Shown: positions 7,346-14,630, counted from the stretch's first letter. The stretch is 14,630 bases of DNA from Alphaproteobacteria bacterium MarineAlpha9_Bin7 (GCA_002938115.1 PTKD01000027.1:1-14630), one strand, 5' to 3'. Translations and numbers: made by a program. Notes: generated by a model from the sequence alone, not told the origin.

Positions 7346-8958
7346 TCGGGAAGAATTGCTTTAAATTTTACGCTGGCATCGTGGGCAATTTGAGGGAGAA
7401 GATTTGTTTCCCACGAGAGATACTTTCGCATTTCCTGTTGTGCTTCTTCCTCTTTGTGGTCGTAGGGCAACCAATATACGTCGTTTGGCTTGGTCGCCAT
7501 GTGGTCCGAGCCGCTGGCTAGCGGCAGCTCAGCCTTTAACCAGGCTTGGGTGCCACCTGAGAGCACTTTAACCGGTGCATGGACGTGCTTGGCCACATCA
7601 GAGGTAGCCAGGGTAGCAAGTAAGCCACAGGGTGAGGTCAGTACGTATTCGGGCGCATCTGGAATTCGAGCCAAACAGCTCTGGATTTGAGAGCGAACCG
7701 TGAACCAGGCGCCCGCTATATGTCCGTGTTTGTAGGTGCGACTGTCGGCAAAATCCAGCAACGCTATTTCCTGGTGTGGAAGTTGTGCGGCAAGCATGCC
7801 GGGATCAACTTGCAGCGTTGAGGCGGGAGGTTCGTTTTGTAGGAGTTCAAGGGGCTCGGGCCCAGTTTCCAGCGTGTGAGAACTGATTGGTGTCGTCAAC
7901 ACATGTACGTTTGGTCTGCCCATTTGAATTAGCCAGGACGCGGTTGTCTTGGCTCGTACTCCGTCATCGTCAACGAGTATTATTTGTGCACCGAGAGTAC
8001 CCACATATGTATCGATTGCTTGCACCAGTTGTCCGCCAGGAGCAGTGCGGGAGCCAGGTAGATGACCGGATTCATATTCTTCTGCGGATCGCACGTCGAA
8101 GAGGTACATCGTGTGCGCCTCAGAATGTTTTTGCCAGAGCCGCAGAGTTTTCCAGTCAACAAAATTGACGCCCGTGCGTTCTGCGAGCCTTTGGGCTTGC
8201 TTTGTTGCCCATTCGATATTGTTTTCACTCGGTGTGGGCCCCGGTCGATATTTTCCTTTGTCGAGTTCAAACCCAGCTAGGTGCCAGCCCATTGTTCCGT
8301 TTTTTAGCGCTAGAACGCTGTTCCCAAGTCCGGCGTTAATCAAGGATTGTGCGCCAATAATACTACGGGTACGTCCGGCGCAGTTCACAACAACCAAAGT
8401 TTTTGGGTCTGGCGCGATTTCGCGGATGCGATATACGAGTTCCGCACCCGGTACGTTTATAGCTCCCGGAATGCTCATTCGTCGAAACTCTGAGGCTGGC
8501 CGGCTGTCTAGGACAACGACTCCAGTTCCGGAATTACAAAGACTGCTTAAATCCTCCGGTGTTATATTAGGGGTGCGGCAGGTTTCCTCAACGTATTCTC
8601 CGAATGCTTTGCTTGGTACGTTGATACCAGAGAAGAGCCCATAGCCTTCTTTCCCCCAACCCCTGACGCCACCTTCCAGGATGTTCACATCATTGTATCC
8701 GCAACGATTGAGCAGCGTTCCCGCTCGATACGCTAGATCCTCGTTTTTGTCGCCGCTGTCACACAAAATGATCTGCGTTGAGAGGCGAGGCACCAATCGT
8801 GGCACCTCGATTTCCAACCGACTAAGTGGAGCGTTACTTGCGAACAGAAGGTGATCTTCGGCAAACACACCTTGCTCGCGCACGTCTAGGATAGCTAGTT
8901 CGCCAAGGAGATTGTCAAGTCTCCCTTTCAGGACTCTGGGGGGAATCCCATTTATCAC
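7342..8958 (-). CDS. Four-domain rhodanese-like sulfurtransferase
   Basis: This 538-residue protein without a signal peptide is probably cytoplasmic. It contains four rhodanese-like domains at about residues 8-110, 130-235, 262-355 and 383-483, plus a charged C-terminal tail. Domain 1 has a candidate active-site Cys, C66, in LCDSGDKNE. Domain 2 has a clear persulfide-carrying Cys, C193, in the loop CAGRTRS. In domain 3 the position is Asp (D331 in DDDG), and in domain 4 it is Pro (P443, with C444 beside it), so these two look structural or substrate-binding. Rhodaneses move sulfane sulfur between thiols, thiosulfate or persulfides and an acceptor. The start is a GTG at 8958 that overlaps the dioxygenase stop as GTGA. 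The end overlaps the WD40 gene as ATGA. The pairing with a thiol dioxygenase points to sulfur metabolism. The donor and acceptor are unknown. Confidence 0.92.
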   Translation of the reverse strand: MINGIPPRVLKGRLDNLLGELAILDVREQGVFAEDHLLFASNAPLSRLEIEVPRLVPRLSTQIILCDSGDKNEDLAYRAGTLLNRCGYNDVNILEGGVRGWGKEGYGLFSGINVPSKAFGEYVEETCRTPNITPEDLSSLCNSGTGVVVLDSRPASEFRRMSIPGAINVPGAELVYRIREIAPDPKTLVVVNCAGRTRSIIGAQSLINAGLGNSVLALKNGTMGWHLAGFELDKGKYRPGPTPSENNIEWATKQAQRLAERTGVNFVDWKTLRLWQKHSEAHTMYLFDVRSAEEYESGHLPGSRTAPGGQLVQAIDTYVGTLGAQIILVDDDGVRAKTTASWLIQMGRPNVHVLTTPISSHTLETGPEPLELLQNEPPASTLQVDPGMLAAQLPHQEIALLDFADSRTYKHGHIAGAWFTVRSQIQSCLARIPDAPEYVLTSPCGLLATLATSDVAKHVHAPVKVLSGGTQAWLKAELPLASGSDHMATKPNDVYWLPYDHKEEEAQQEMRKYLSWETNLLPQIAHDASVKFKAILPE

Positions 8959-9557
8959 TTGTGAATATGTGGATTGGCCGGAAAGTACTTATAGGTCCCA
9001 TCGGCCATGTTGAAGGCTTTTCTATGTGGCAGATGTTCGATGCTTCGGCCGTAAAAGTGGAAGTTGAGTGTGGGTTGGTCGACTAAACAATGAATAGAAT
9101 GTATGTCTTCCGGCATGAGTGTGACGCCCGTTCCTGCGCCAACAATTTCCGAGTGAAATTCGCAAATCTGGGCCTGTCCCAAACTCTCTCCATTATCCAA
9201 ACGGCGGTAGAATTTATTAAGCTCCTCGCCCTCGATTCCTGCAATGACTGCCCATGTAGTGTGATCGTGAGGCGGGGACATGTTTCCCTGTTTCTCGGAA
9301 ACCGCGTAAAACGCGTATTCATGTTTGTCGTCCTCGGACAAAAGGTAAAGTGAGCTAGTGTTATCACCGATTTGCACTGGGAATATTTTACTATTGAACA
9401 GATCATGGCGAGTGGCTAACTCTAAGAGGCGCGCCCTCACTTCGGATAGCGTTGAAGGCGTTACACCATCTGAAGAGATCATTGCGCGAATATCTTTCAC
9501 GCAACCATTGATTTCAGTTTTACGTTGCTCGTTAAGTGACAGCACGGCCGTTGCCAT
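8955..9557 (-). CDS. Cysteine dioxygenase-like thiol dioxygenase (cupin, COG5553 type)
   Basis: This 200-residue cupin is the usual length for bacterial cysteine or 3-mercaptopropionate dioxygenases. The first cupin motif, PPHDHTTWAVIAGIEGEE, supplies Fe ligands H97 and H99 with E110 following. The second motif, MPEDIHSIHCL, supplies the third His, H153, and LNFHFYGRS (164-172) completes the barrel. These enzymes use non-heme Fe(II) and O2 to oxidise a thiol to a sulfinic acid in the cytoplasm. The substrate (cysteine, 3-mercaptopropionate or another small thiol or persulfide) cannot be decided from the sequence. The ATG at 9557 has a GGAG about 12 nt upstream, slightly far. The gene begins 41 nt after the cytochrome b gene in the same direction, and its stop overlaps the GTG start of the rhodanese gene by 4 nt, so those two are very probably translated together. 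Confidence 0.9.
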   Translation of the reverse strand: MATAVLSLNEQRKTEINGCVKDIRAMISSDGVTPSTLSEVRARLLELATRHDLFNSKIFPVQIGDNTSSLYLLSEDDKHEYAFYAVSEKQGNMSPPHDHTTWAVIAGIEGEELNKFYRRLDNGESLGQAQICEFHSEIVGAGTGVTLMPEDIHSIHCLVDQPTLNFHFYGRSIEHLPHRKAFNMADGTYKYFPANPHIHK

Positions 9558-9598
9558 GGCACTTTAACTCCGTTCTACGTATAAATATCGTGGCTGAT

Positions 9599-10705
9599 TC
9601 ATTCAGCAGGAACTCGCCCAGCTTTGGGGTCATTCTCGGATATAGGGTCCCCGGCTTGATCACTCAGCTCTTGGAACCAAAGACTGTGGTGTTCGCGCGC
9701 CCAATTTTCTTCGACACGTCCGGACCACATGGCATCAATAGCGCCCTCCATTCCGACGGTGCCGATATATATGTGTGCGATGATTACGGCAGTTAGCGCC
9801 AACGCACCTATCGCGTGGAGCATTTGCGTTTGCTGCATGTCTTGGACGGTTGCCTCGGCCGCAAACGGGAACATTAGACTGAGACCCGAATAAGAAAGTA
9901 ATGCACCGCCAATTATCACAGCTGCAAACACAATCTTTTGGCCCGCGTTGAATTTCCGTGCCGGCGGATGAACGCCTCGTTTGAACATACCACCGCCTTT
10001 GGCAAGCCATACAAGGTCGGTTTGGGTTGGCAAGTTATGGCGAATCCACAATAGAAACATGATTATCAGCCCAACAATGAATAGGAGGCCGATATAGTTG
10101 TGCACATACTTGCCAGCAAGTGTCACCATTGCAAACGAATCTGCGCCCATCCAAGGTTTAAATATATAACGGCCGTAAAGGAGATTGAGCCCCGTTAGTG
10201 CCAGGAGAATGAAACTGACCGCCACTGTCCAGTGGGTGAATCGTTCAAGGCTGGCAAACCGCAACACAGTTTTGCCAGTTCTGCCACTCTCTATGCGAAT
10301 TCTACCCCTGGCCGCGAAAAATAAGGCTAGAAGTGCGATCGTGCCCAAGATCAGCCATGCACCGTAGTTTGAAATCGGTCCATTGCGGATTGAACGCCAT
10401 TCCTCACCCTCCGACTGGACTAGGATGCCAGCCTTTTTGTCGGGGATCGACACCTTCCCCTGGATACCTCTGCGCACGGCGCGCCACATTTCCGCATTGT
10501 TGTCTTGACCGATACTTGGTGGATGAAGTTGACCATCTTCTTGGGCTAGACCTGATGAAGGAAGCAAATGCCATCCCAGACTTAGTGTGATCAGAAAAAA
10601 TAGAACTTGGCACCACGAGGCCTGAACACTATTCATTTTTTTATCCGTTGCGCGTGAGCTGAACCAGTTACTGCTCCAGGGGCGACGCACTCTATCTAAA
10701 GCCAT
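9599..10705 (-). CDS. fdhC: Formate dehydrogenase gamma subunit, membrane cytochrome b
   Basis: This 368-residue membrane protein should anchor the periplasmic formate dehydrogenase and pass electrons from its iron-sulfur subunit to quinone through two b hemes. A signal-like hydrophobic stretch at about 32-53 ends near GLAQ and is followed by a hydrophilic periplasmic part to about residue 112. Five membrane helices then follow at about 113-132, 158-177, 200-221, 256-279 and 297-317. Candidate heme ligands are H158 (FTHWT), H202 (YVHNY), H297 (LHAIG) and H311 (AHIYIG). The 14-residue spacing of the last two matches E. coli FdnI. The extra N-terminal segment makes it longer than FdnI (about 217 residues), as is usual for FDH3-type gamma subunits. 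M24, at 10636, directly precedes the signal peptide and is an alternative start. The gene begins 5 nt after the small lipoprotein gene. Confidence 0.93.
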   Translation of the reverse strand: MALDRVRRPWSSNWFSSRATDKKMNSVQASWCQVLFFLITLSLGWHLLPSSGLAQEDGQLHPPSIGQDNNAEMWRAVRRGIQGKVSIPDKKAGILVQSEGEEWRSIRNGPISNYGAWLILGTIALLALFFAARGRIRIESGRTGKTVLRFASLERFTHWTVAVSFILLALTGLNLLYGRYIFKPWMGADSFAMVTLAGKYVHNYIGLLFIVGLIIMFLLWIRHNLPTQTDLVWLAKGGGMFKRGVHPPARKFNAGQKIVFAAVIIGGALLSYSGLSLMFPFAAEATVQDMQQTQMLHAIGALALTAVIIAHIYIGTVGMEGAIDAMWSGRVEENWAREHHSLWFQELSDQAGDPISENDPKAGRVPAE

Positions 10706-10710
10706 TTTCT

Positions 10711-10893
10711 TTAAAAGTTCTGGTGATGAGCACGGGCGCGAAGATCCTCTCGCGTTTCATTTTCAATCACTGGCATCGGCTCTCCTGAGTATACGCCTTT
10801 GTTATACTTGAGGATCCGACCTTGCTCTTCGTCGCGACAAGCCACAAGAGAAAGTGTAACTACTATCGCAACTGTTAGCCAAACCGGTCGCAC
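10711..10893 (-). CDS. Small lipoprotein of the periplasmic formate dehydrogenase operon
   Basis: This 60-residue product begins with a lipoprotein signal peptide: R2, a hydrophobic core at 4-17, and the lipobox LVAC with C19 as the lipidated residue. The mature 42-residue part is charged and carries the segment YNKGVYSGEP and a C-terminal Arg/His-rich LRARAHHQNF. The residues after C19 are RDEE; the Arg rather than Asp directly after the Cys gives no clear inner-membrane retention signal. The start codon is GTG at 10893, 3 nt after the stop of the iron-sulfur subunit gene, and the stop lies 5 nt before the gamma subunit. Location inside an otherwise standard alpha-beta-gamma operon suggests a role in assembly or membrane attachment of the complex, since the beta subunit here has no membrane helix. 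No known function is recognised. Confidence 0.75.
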   Translation of the reverse strand: MRPVWLTVAIVVTLSLVACRDEEQGRILKYNKGVYSGEPMPVIENETREDLRARAHHQNF

Positions 10894-10896
10894 GGT

Positions 10897-11475
10897 TCAG
10901 GATTCTTCTGGGCTATAAGCCGTACCCCAACCCCATGCACCAGAGCCAAAACCACGGGCAATCGTACGCTCACGATAGATATCGGCGATTTCATCACCAT
11001 CTCCCGCTAACAAAGCCTTGGTTGCGCACATTTCGGCACACAAGGGTAGTTTGCCTTGTGATAGTCGGTCTTGACCATATTCATATTCGGAATCCTCGGG
11101 ACCGCCAGCACAGAAGGTGCATTTATCCATTTTGCCACGGGTGCCAAAATTGCCTGCCTGGGGATATTGCGGTGCGCCAAAAGGACACGCGTAAAAGCAA
11201 TAACCACAACCTATGCATTGGTCCTTCGAATGGAGCACTACACCGTCTTCGGTGGTGAAAAAACAATCAACCGGGCAGACGGCTGCGCACGGTGCATCAG
11301 AACAGTGCATACACGCTACCGATAAGGACATCTCGCCCGGTTTGCCATCATTGATGGTTACCACCCGGCGACGATTAATGCCCCAGGGCACTTCATTCTC
11401 GTTCTTGCATGCGGTGACACACGCATTGCATTCAATGCAGCGTTCACCATCGCACAGGAACTTCATTCTAGCCAT
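10897..11475 (-). CDS. fdh3B: Formate dehydrogenase iron-sulfur (beta) subunit, FDH3 type
   Basis: This 192-residue ferredoxin-like subunit connects the catalytic subunit to the membrane cytochrome b. Sixteen cysteines form four 4Fe-4S clusters: C13/C16/C19/C23, C55/C58/C63/C67, C87/C90/C93/C97, and C119/C122/C146/C150. The arrangement is that of the DMSO reductase/FdnH/HybA family. It has no signal peptide and no C-terminal membrane helix, unlike E. coli FdnH (about 294 residues), so it should be carried out of the cell as a folded complex with the Tat-signal catalytic subunit and held by the gamma subunit. The ATG at 11475 has a strong AGAGGAG ribosome site (11484-11490) 8 nt upstream. The gene starts 24 nt after the catalytic subunit gene ends, and the downstream lipoprotein gene starts 3 nt after it. 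Confidence 0.95.
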   Translation of the reverse strand: MARMKFLCDGERCIECNACVTACKNENEVPWGINRRRVVTINDGKPGEMSLSVACMHCSDAPCAAVCPVDCFFTTEDGVVLHSKDQCIGCGYCFYACPFGAPQYPQAGNFGTRGKMDKCTFCAGGPEDSEYEYGQDRLSQGKLPLCAEMCATKALLAGDGDEIADIYRERTIARGFGSGAWGWGTAYSPEES

Positions 11476-11499
11476 TTGTCACGCTCCTCTGCGTTGTAG

Positions 11500-14382
11500 T
11501 TATGCAGGTTCAATGCGGCACAGGGTGCATTTAGTTTCTTGCATCGCTGTGACGCTGTCATAGCCGTAGGTCGTAGCAGTGTTGGCAGCTTCTCCGAGTA
11601 CGTAAGGATCTGTGCCAGATGGGTATTTGTCACGCTGGTTCTTACCCATCCAGTGTCCGCCAAAATGGAACGGCATGAACACCACACCCTGGCCAACACG
11701 CTCCGTGATCATTGCTTTGACACGAACCCGCGCCTTTTCTGCTCCCTCGAGCCAAATGTCGTCACCGTCACTGATACCATGATTATTGGCATCAAACGGA
11801 TTGATCTCCGCAAACATCTCCTGTTGCAGCTCGGCCAGCCACGGATTGGAACGGGTTTCCTCTCCACCGCCCTCGTATTCGACCAGTCTTCCTGACGTGA
11901 GGATAAGTGGATAATCCGTGCTAAAGTCTTGCTCCTGGATCGACTTGTATAGCGTTGGGAGTCGGTAGAAGACTTTGTCCTCATAGGTGGGATAGTCGGC
12001 GACCAAATCGCGACGGGGCGTGTACAAGGGTTCTCTGTGAATTGGAACGGGGTCGGGGAAGGTCCAAACTACCGTGCGCGCCTTCGCATTTCCGAATGGC
12101 GCACAGCCGTGACTGATTGCAACCCGTTGGATGCCGCCGGAGAGATCGGTTTTCCAATTGACTTTGCCGATGTCGTTGCCGCCAATCCCTTCGATAATGC
12201 CCAGTTCCCGAGTACTCAGATCTTTGTCCCAACCGAGTTTCAAAAGCATGGCCATTGTGAATTCCGGGTAACCATCCTCGATTTCTGACCCGACTGGGTA
12301 ACTGCCCTCAGCAAGCAGATTTTCGCCTTCACGTTCCACCCCAAACCGTGCCCGGAAGCACAGTCCGCCTTCGGCCACGGGTTTGGACGTGTCGTATAAA
12401 ATAGGCGTACCTGGATGGCCCATTTCCGGTGTACCCCAGGCGGGCCAAGGCATTCCATAATAATCCCCGTCACAAGGCCCACCGACCGCTTGCAGTGTGG
12501 TCCTGTCGAAGGTTTTCTGATTGGCCATATGCTTGCGTAGTCGCTCCGGCGATTGGCCGGTATAGCCGATAGTCCACATGCCGCGGTTGATTTCGTGCGT
12601 AATGTCCTCAACGATTGGGGCATCATTCTCTACCCCGATGTTCTTGAACATCGGTTCTGCAAAGCCAAATTTGCGCGCGAAAAGGTAGATAACATCTTGG
12701 TCGGGTCGAGCTTCGAACAAGGGTTCGACAACCTTTTCTCTCCATTGAATAGAGCGATTGGAAGCGGTGACCGAACCATAGGTCTCAAATTGGGTTGCTG
12801 CAGGCAGCAGGTACACCCCGTCACTACGGTCTTGCATTACTGCGGTCATGGTTGGATAGGGATCAACCACCACCAACGTATCAAGGTGCTCCATCGCCCG
12901 CTTCATGTCGGGCAAACGTGTCTGTGAATTTGGAGCGTGGCCCCAAAACACCATGCCTTGGATTGGATTGGGTTGCTCAATTTGTGCTGGGTCCTCAATT
13001 ACGCCATCGAACCAACGAGAGACCGGGATCCCCTTGGCTGACATAATTTCTGGAGAAGCAAAACGGTTGAGAAGGTAGTCGTAGTCTGTTTCCCAGACCC
13101 GGGCCCAGTGTTTCCAAGCGCCAGCGGATAAACCGTAATAGCCGGGTAGGGTATTGCAGAGCACACCAAGATCCGTTGCGCCCTGCACGTTGTCATGTCC
13201 GCGGAAAATATTGGTTCCGCCACCTGCTTTGCCCATATTGCCAAGGGCTAACTGGAGAATACAGTACGCACGGGTGTTGTTATTCCCGTTCGTATGTTGC
13301 GTTCCGCCCATGCACCAGACTACGGTTGCGGGCCGGTTTTCGGCTAAAATTCGAGCAACTTTTCGCAGTTGTGACCCGGGGGCACCAGTTACGCGTTCTA
13401 CTTCTTCTGGCGTCCATTTTGCGACCTCAGTGCGGATCTCGTCCATGCCCCACACGCGCTGTTGGATAAACTCCTTGTCCTCCCATTCATTCTCAAAAAT
13501 ATGCCATAGCAGACCCCAGACTAGTGCGACGTCGGTGCCTGGACGGAGCCTTACGTATTCATCGGCATGGGCGGCGGTACGTGTGAAGCGAGGATCACAG
13601 ACGATCAAGGGTGCTTGGTTCTGTTCCTTGGCTTTCAGGATATGCAGTAGCGAAACTGGATGTGCCTCGGCGGGATTGCCACCTATAAAAAGCATGGCAC
13701 GAGAATTATGTATGTCATTATAGCTGTTGGTCATGGCGCCGTATCCCCAGGTATTGGCGACACCCGCGACCGTAGTGGAATGACAAATTCGAGCCTGATG
13801 GTCAACGTTATTGCTGCCCCAAAACGCGGCGAATTTCCTGAATAGATAGGCTTGCTCGTTAGAAAATTTGGCAGATCCGAGCCAATACACCGAGTCAGGT
13901 CCTGAATTGTCACGTATGTGGGTCAATCGATTCCCGATTTCCTCAATGGCCCGATCCCAGCTGATCCGTTTCCATTCGCCACCCTCTTTCTTCACCGGAT
14001 ATTTTAAGCGGCGCTCGCCATGGGCGTGTTCCCGCACGCTGGCACCCTTGGCACAATGTGCGCCGAGATTAAACGGGCTATCGAATGACGGTTCCTGACC
14101 GACCCACACTCCGTCCTGGACTTCCGCCGTGACCGTGCAGCCGACTGAACAGTGTGTGCAAACTGACAGGATTTTTTTAAGCTCCCCCATGGTACCGGCA
14201 TTACCCGCCGCTTGGGCTTTGCGAACGCGCGCAAGCGGCAGCGCTCCCGTGAGCGCGGCTGTGCCGCATGCAGCAAGTCCAGAGCGCTTTAGGAAAGTGC
14301 GCCGGTCCAGGAGCCCAGATGCGCTGGCAGACGCTTTCCCAATGCGGTTTTGCGGTGTAGTTGCTTTGCGTTTAATTAACAT
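11500..14382 (-). CDS. fdhA: Periplasmic formate dehydrogenase catalytic (alpha) subunit, Tat-exported
   Basis: This 960-residue molybdopterin oxidoreductase oxidises formate in the periplasm. The N-terminus has a twin-arginine signal with DRRTFLKRS at 26-34, a hydrophobic stretch to about residue 50 and likely cleavage after AQA near 58. Next come the 4Fe-4S ligands C75, C78, C82 and C110 with the conserved K112, and the catalytic pair C200-H201 (codons TGT CAT, so Cys not Sec). The segment FRGHDNVQGATDLG is the expected formate-site region with its Arg. A molybdopterin dinucleotide-binding domain occupies about the last 150 residues. Length and architecture fit the FDH3-type alpha family (shorter than FdnG, about 1015). 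The ATG at 14382 has an AGGGAG ribosome site (14392-14397) overlapping the end of the upstream Tat-peptide gene. Its partners follow directly: iron-sulfur subunit, lipoprotein and cytochrome b. Confidence 0.96.
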   Translation of the reverse strand: MLIKRKATTPQNRIGKASASASGLLDRRTFLKRSGLAACGTAALTGALPLARVRKAQAAGNAGTMGELKKILSVCTHCSVGCTVTAEVQDGVWVGQEPSFDSPFNLGAHCAKGASVREHAHGERRLKYPVKKEGGEWKRISWDRAIEEIGNRLTHIRDNSGPDSVYWLGSAKFSNEQAYLFRKFAAFWGSNNVDHQARICHSTTVAGVANTWGYGAMTNSYNDIHNSRAMLFIGGNPAEAHPVSLLHILKAKEQNQAPLIVCDPRFTRTAAHADEYVRLRPGTDVALVWGLLWHIFENEWEDKEFIQQRVWGMDEIRTEVAKWTPEEVERVTGAPGSQLRKVARILAENRPATVVWCMGGTQHTNGNNNTRAYCILQLALGNMGKAGGGTNIFRGHDNVQGATDLGVLCNTLPGYYGLSAGAWKHWARVWETDYDYLLNRFASPEIMSAKGIPVSRWFDGVIEDPAQIEQPNPIQGMVFWGHAPNSQTRLPDMKRAMEHLDTLVVVDPYPTMTAVMQDRSDGVYLLPAATQFETYGSVTASNRSIQWREKVVEPLFEARPDQDVIYLFARKFGFAEPMFKNIGVENDAPIVEDITHEINRGMWTIGYTGQSPERLRKHMANQKTFDRTTLQAVGGPCDGDYYGMPWPAWGTPEMGHPGTPILYDTSKPVAEGGLCFRARFGVEREGENLLAEGSYPVGSEIEDGYPEFTMAMLLKLGWDKDLSTRELGIIEGIGGNDIGKVNWKTDLSGGIQRVAISHGCAPFGNAKARTVVWTFPDPVPIHREPLYTPRRDLVADYPTYEDKVFYRLPTLYKSIQEQDFSTDYPLILTSGRLVEYEGGGEETRSNPWLAELQQEMFAEINPFDANNHGISDGDDIWLEGAEKARVRVKAMITERVGQGVVFMPFHFGGHWMGKNQRDKYPSGTDPYVLGEAANTATTYGYDSVTAMQETKCTLCRIEPA

Positions 14383-14397
14383 TGTTTTACGCTCCCT

Positions 14398-14613
14398 CTA
14401 GAACCGGGCCAACTGATACGCCTTTCGAACATGTTCCGTTTCACGGTAACGACTTCGATCACCGGTAGCCTTGGGGTCGGCGGCTACAGCCTCGGACTCA
14501 TTACTGCTGATCGCTAACGCAGCCACCCCACCAATTGCACCAACACTCGCGGTTTTAAAAAAGCGGCGTCGATCGATTGATTTGTCGGGAGACGGTTTTT
14601 GCGACTTGGTCAT
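14398..14613 (-). CDS. Formate dehydrogenase region Tat-target small protein
   Basis: This 71-residue protein matches the pattern of the short twin-arginine proteins encoded directly upstream of periplasmic formate dehydrogenase genes (the 'formate dehydrogenase region TAT target' family). It has the twin-arginine motif DRRRFFKTAS at 14-23, a hydrophobic alanine/glycine-rich stretch at about 24-36, and a short mature C-terminal segment with RETEHVRKAYQLARF, which is typical of the family. Its role is not established; an assembly or export chaperone for the catalytic subunit is a common guess. The ATG at 14613 is supported by AAAGGA at 14623-14628, 9 nt upstream. The gene ends 15 nt before the catalytic subunit start. 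It is the first gene of the minus-strand run that lies fully in the window; the operon promoter lies beyond the right edge. Confidence 0.9.
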   Translation of the reverse strand: MTKSQKPSPDKSIDRRRFFKTASVGAIGGVAALAISSNESEAVAADPKATGDRSRYRETEHVRKAYQLARF

Positions 14614-14630
14614 GCTTTGATATCCTTTAG

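Noticed and set aside
8111..8644. A 177-codon open frame on the plus strand
   Set aside because: It lies antisense to the rhodanese gene, shows no family signature and has no independent promoter or ribosome site.
13154..13723. A 189-codon open frame on the plus strand
   Set aside because: It lies wholly antisense to the catalytic subunit gene, whose motifs are intact. The translation is Ser/Arg/Pro-rich, as expected for a shadow frame.
13783..13788. Possible selenocysteine in the catalytic subunit
   Set aside because: The codons at the active site read TGT CAT (Cys-His) and no in-frame TGA is present. The cytoplasmic alpha subunit likewise has TGC CAC.
1..14630. CRISPR arrays, tRNA or rRNA genes, insertion sequences
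   Set aside because: No regularly spaced repeats, cloverleaf-like sequences, transposase motifs or terminal inverted repeats were seen on reading both strands.

Overview
The window looks like part of a Pseudomonadota chromosome. GC content is moderate, genes are tightly packed, Shine-Dalgarno sites are present at several starts, and many neighbouring genes overlap by 4 nt. The gene families (a fused NuoE-NuoF formate dehydrogenase beta subunit, a Tat-exported FDH3-type formate dehydrogenase, an SDR oxidoreductase and a COG5553-type thiol dioxygenase) fit an alphaproteobacterium or a related, possibly uncultured, lineage. The genus cannot be named from the sequence. No tRNA, rRNA, CRISPR array, insertion sequence or phage gene was seen.

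Layout. (1) 138-905, minus strand: an SDR dehydrogenase. (2) 906-1304: a 399-nt divergent intergenic region. (3) 1305-5779, plus strand: a two-gene operon for a soluble, cytoplasmic, NAD-linked Mo/W formate dehydrogenase. Its beta subunit is a NuoE-NuoF fusion and its alpha subunit overlaps it by 4 nt. (4) 5780-5882: a short convergent gap. (5) 5883-14613, minus strand: one long co-directional gene run. In transcription order it encodes a Tat-signal peptide of the formate dehydrogenase region, a Tat-exported molybdopterin formate dehydrogenase catalytic subunit, its four-cluster iron-sulfur subunit, a 60-residue lipoprotein, a cytochrome b gamma subunit, a cysteine-dioxygenase-like cupin, a four-domain rhodanese, a secreted seven-bladed WD40 propeller and a small secreted Rap1a-like protein. 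The last four genes are joined by 4-nt GTGA or ATGA overlaps.

How the genes work together. Two formate dehydrogenases of different design sit tail to tail. The plus-strand enzyme should oxidise formate in the cytoplasm and reduce NAD+ through FMN (or run in reverse). The minus-strand enzyme should oxidise formate in the periplasm and pass electrons through four 4Fe-4S clusters to b hemes and quinone. Both catalytic subunits use cysteine, not selenocysteine. The most unusual part is the translationally coupled tail of the periplasmic operon: two cytoplasmic sulfur-chemistry proteins followed by two exported proteins. Its purpose is unknown. It could supply sulfur to the molybdenum cofactor, it could handle sulfur from methylated sulfur compounds whose carbon ends as formate, or it could be a separate unit that shares the transcript. 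No regulator, fdhD/fdhE or cofactor-biosynthesis gene is present in the window.
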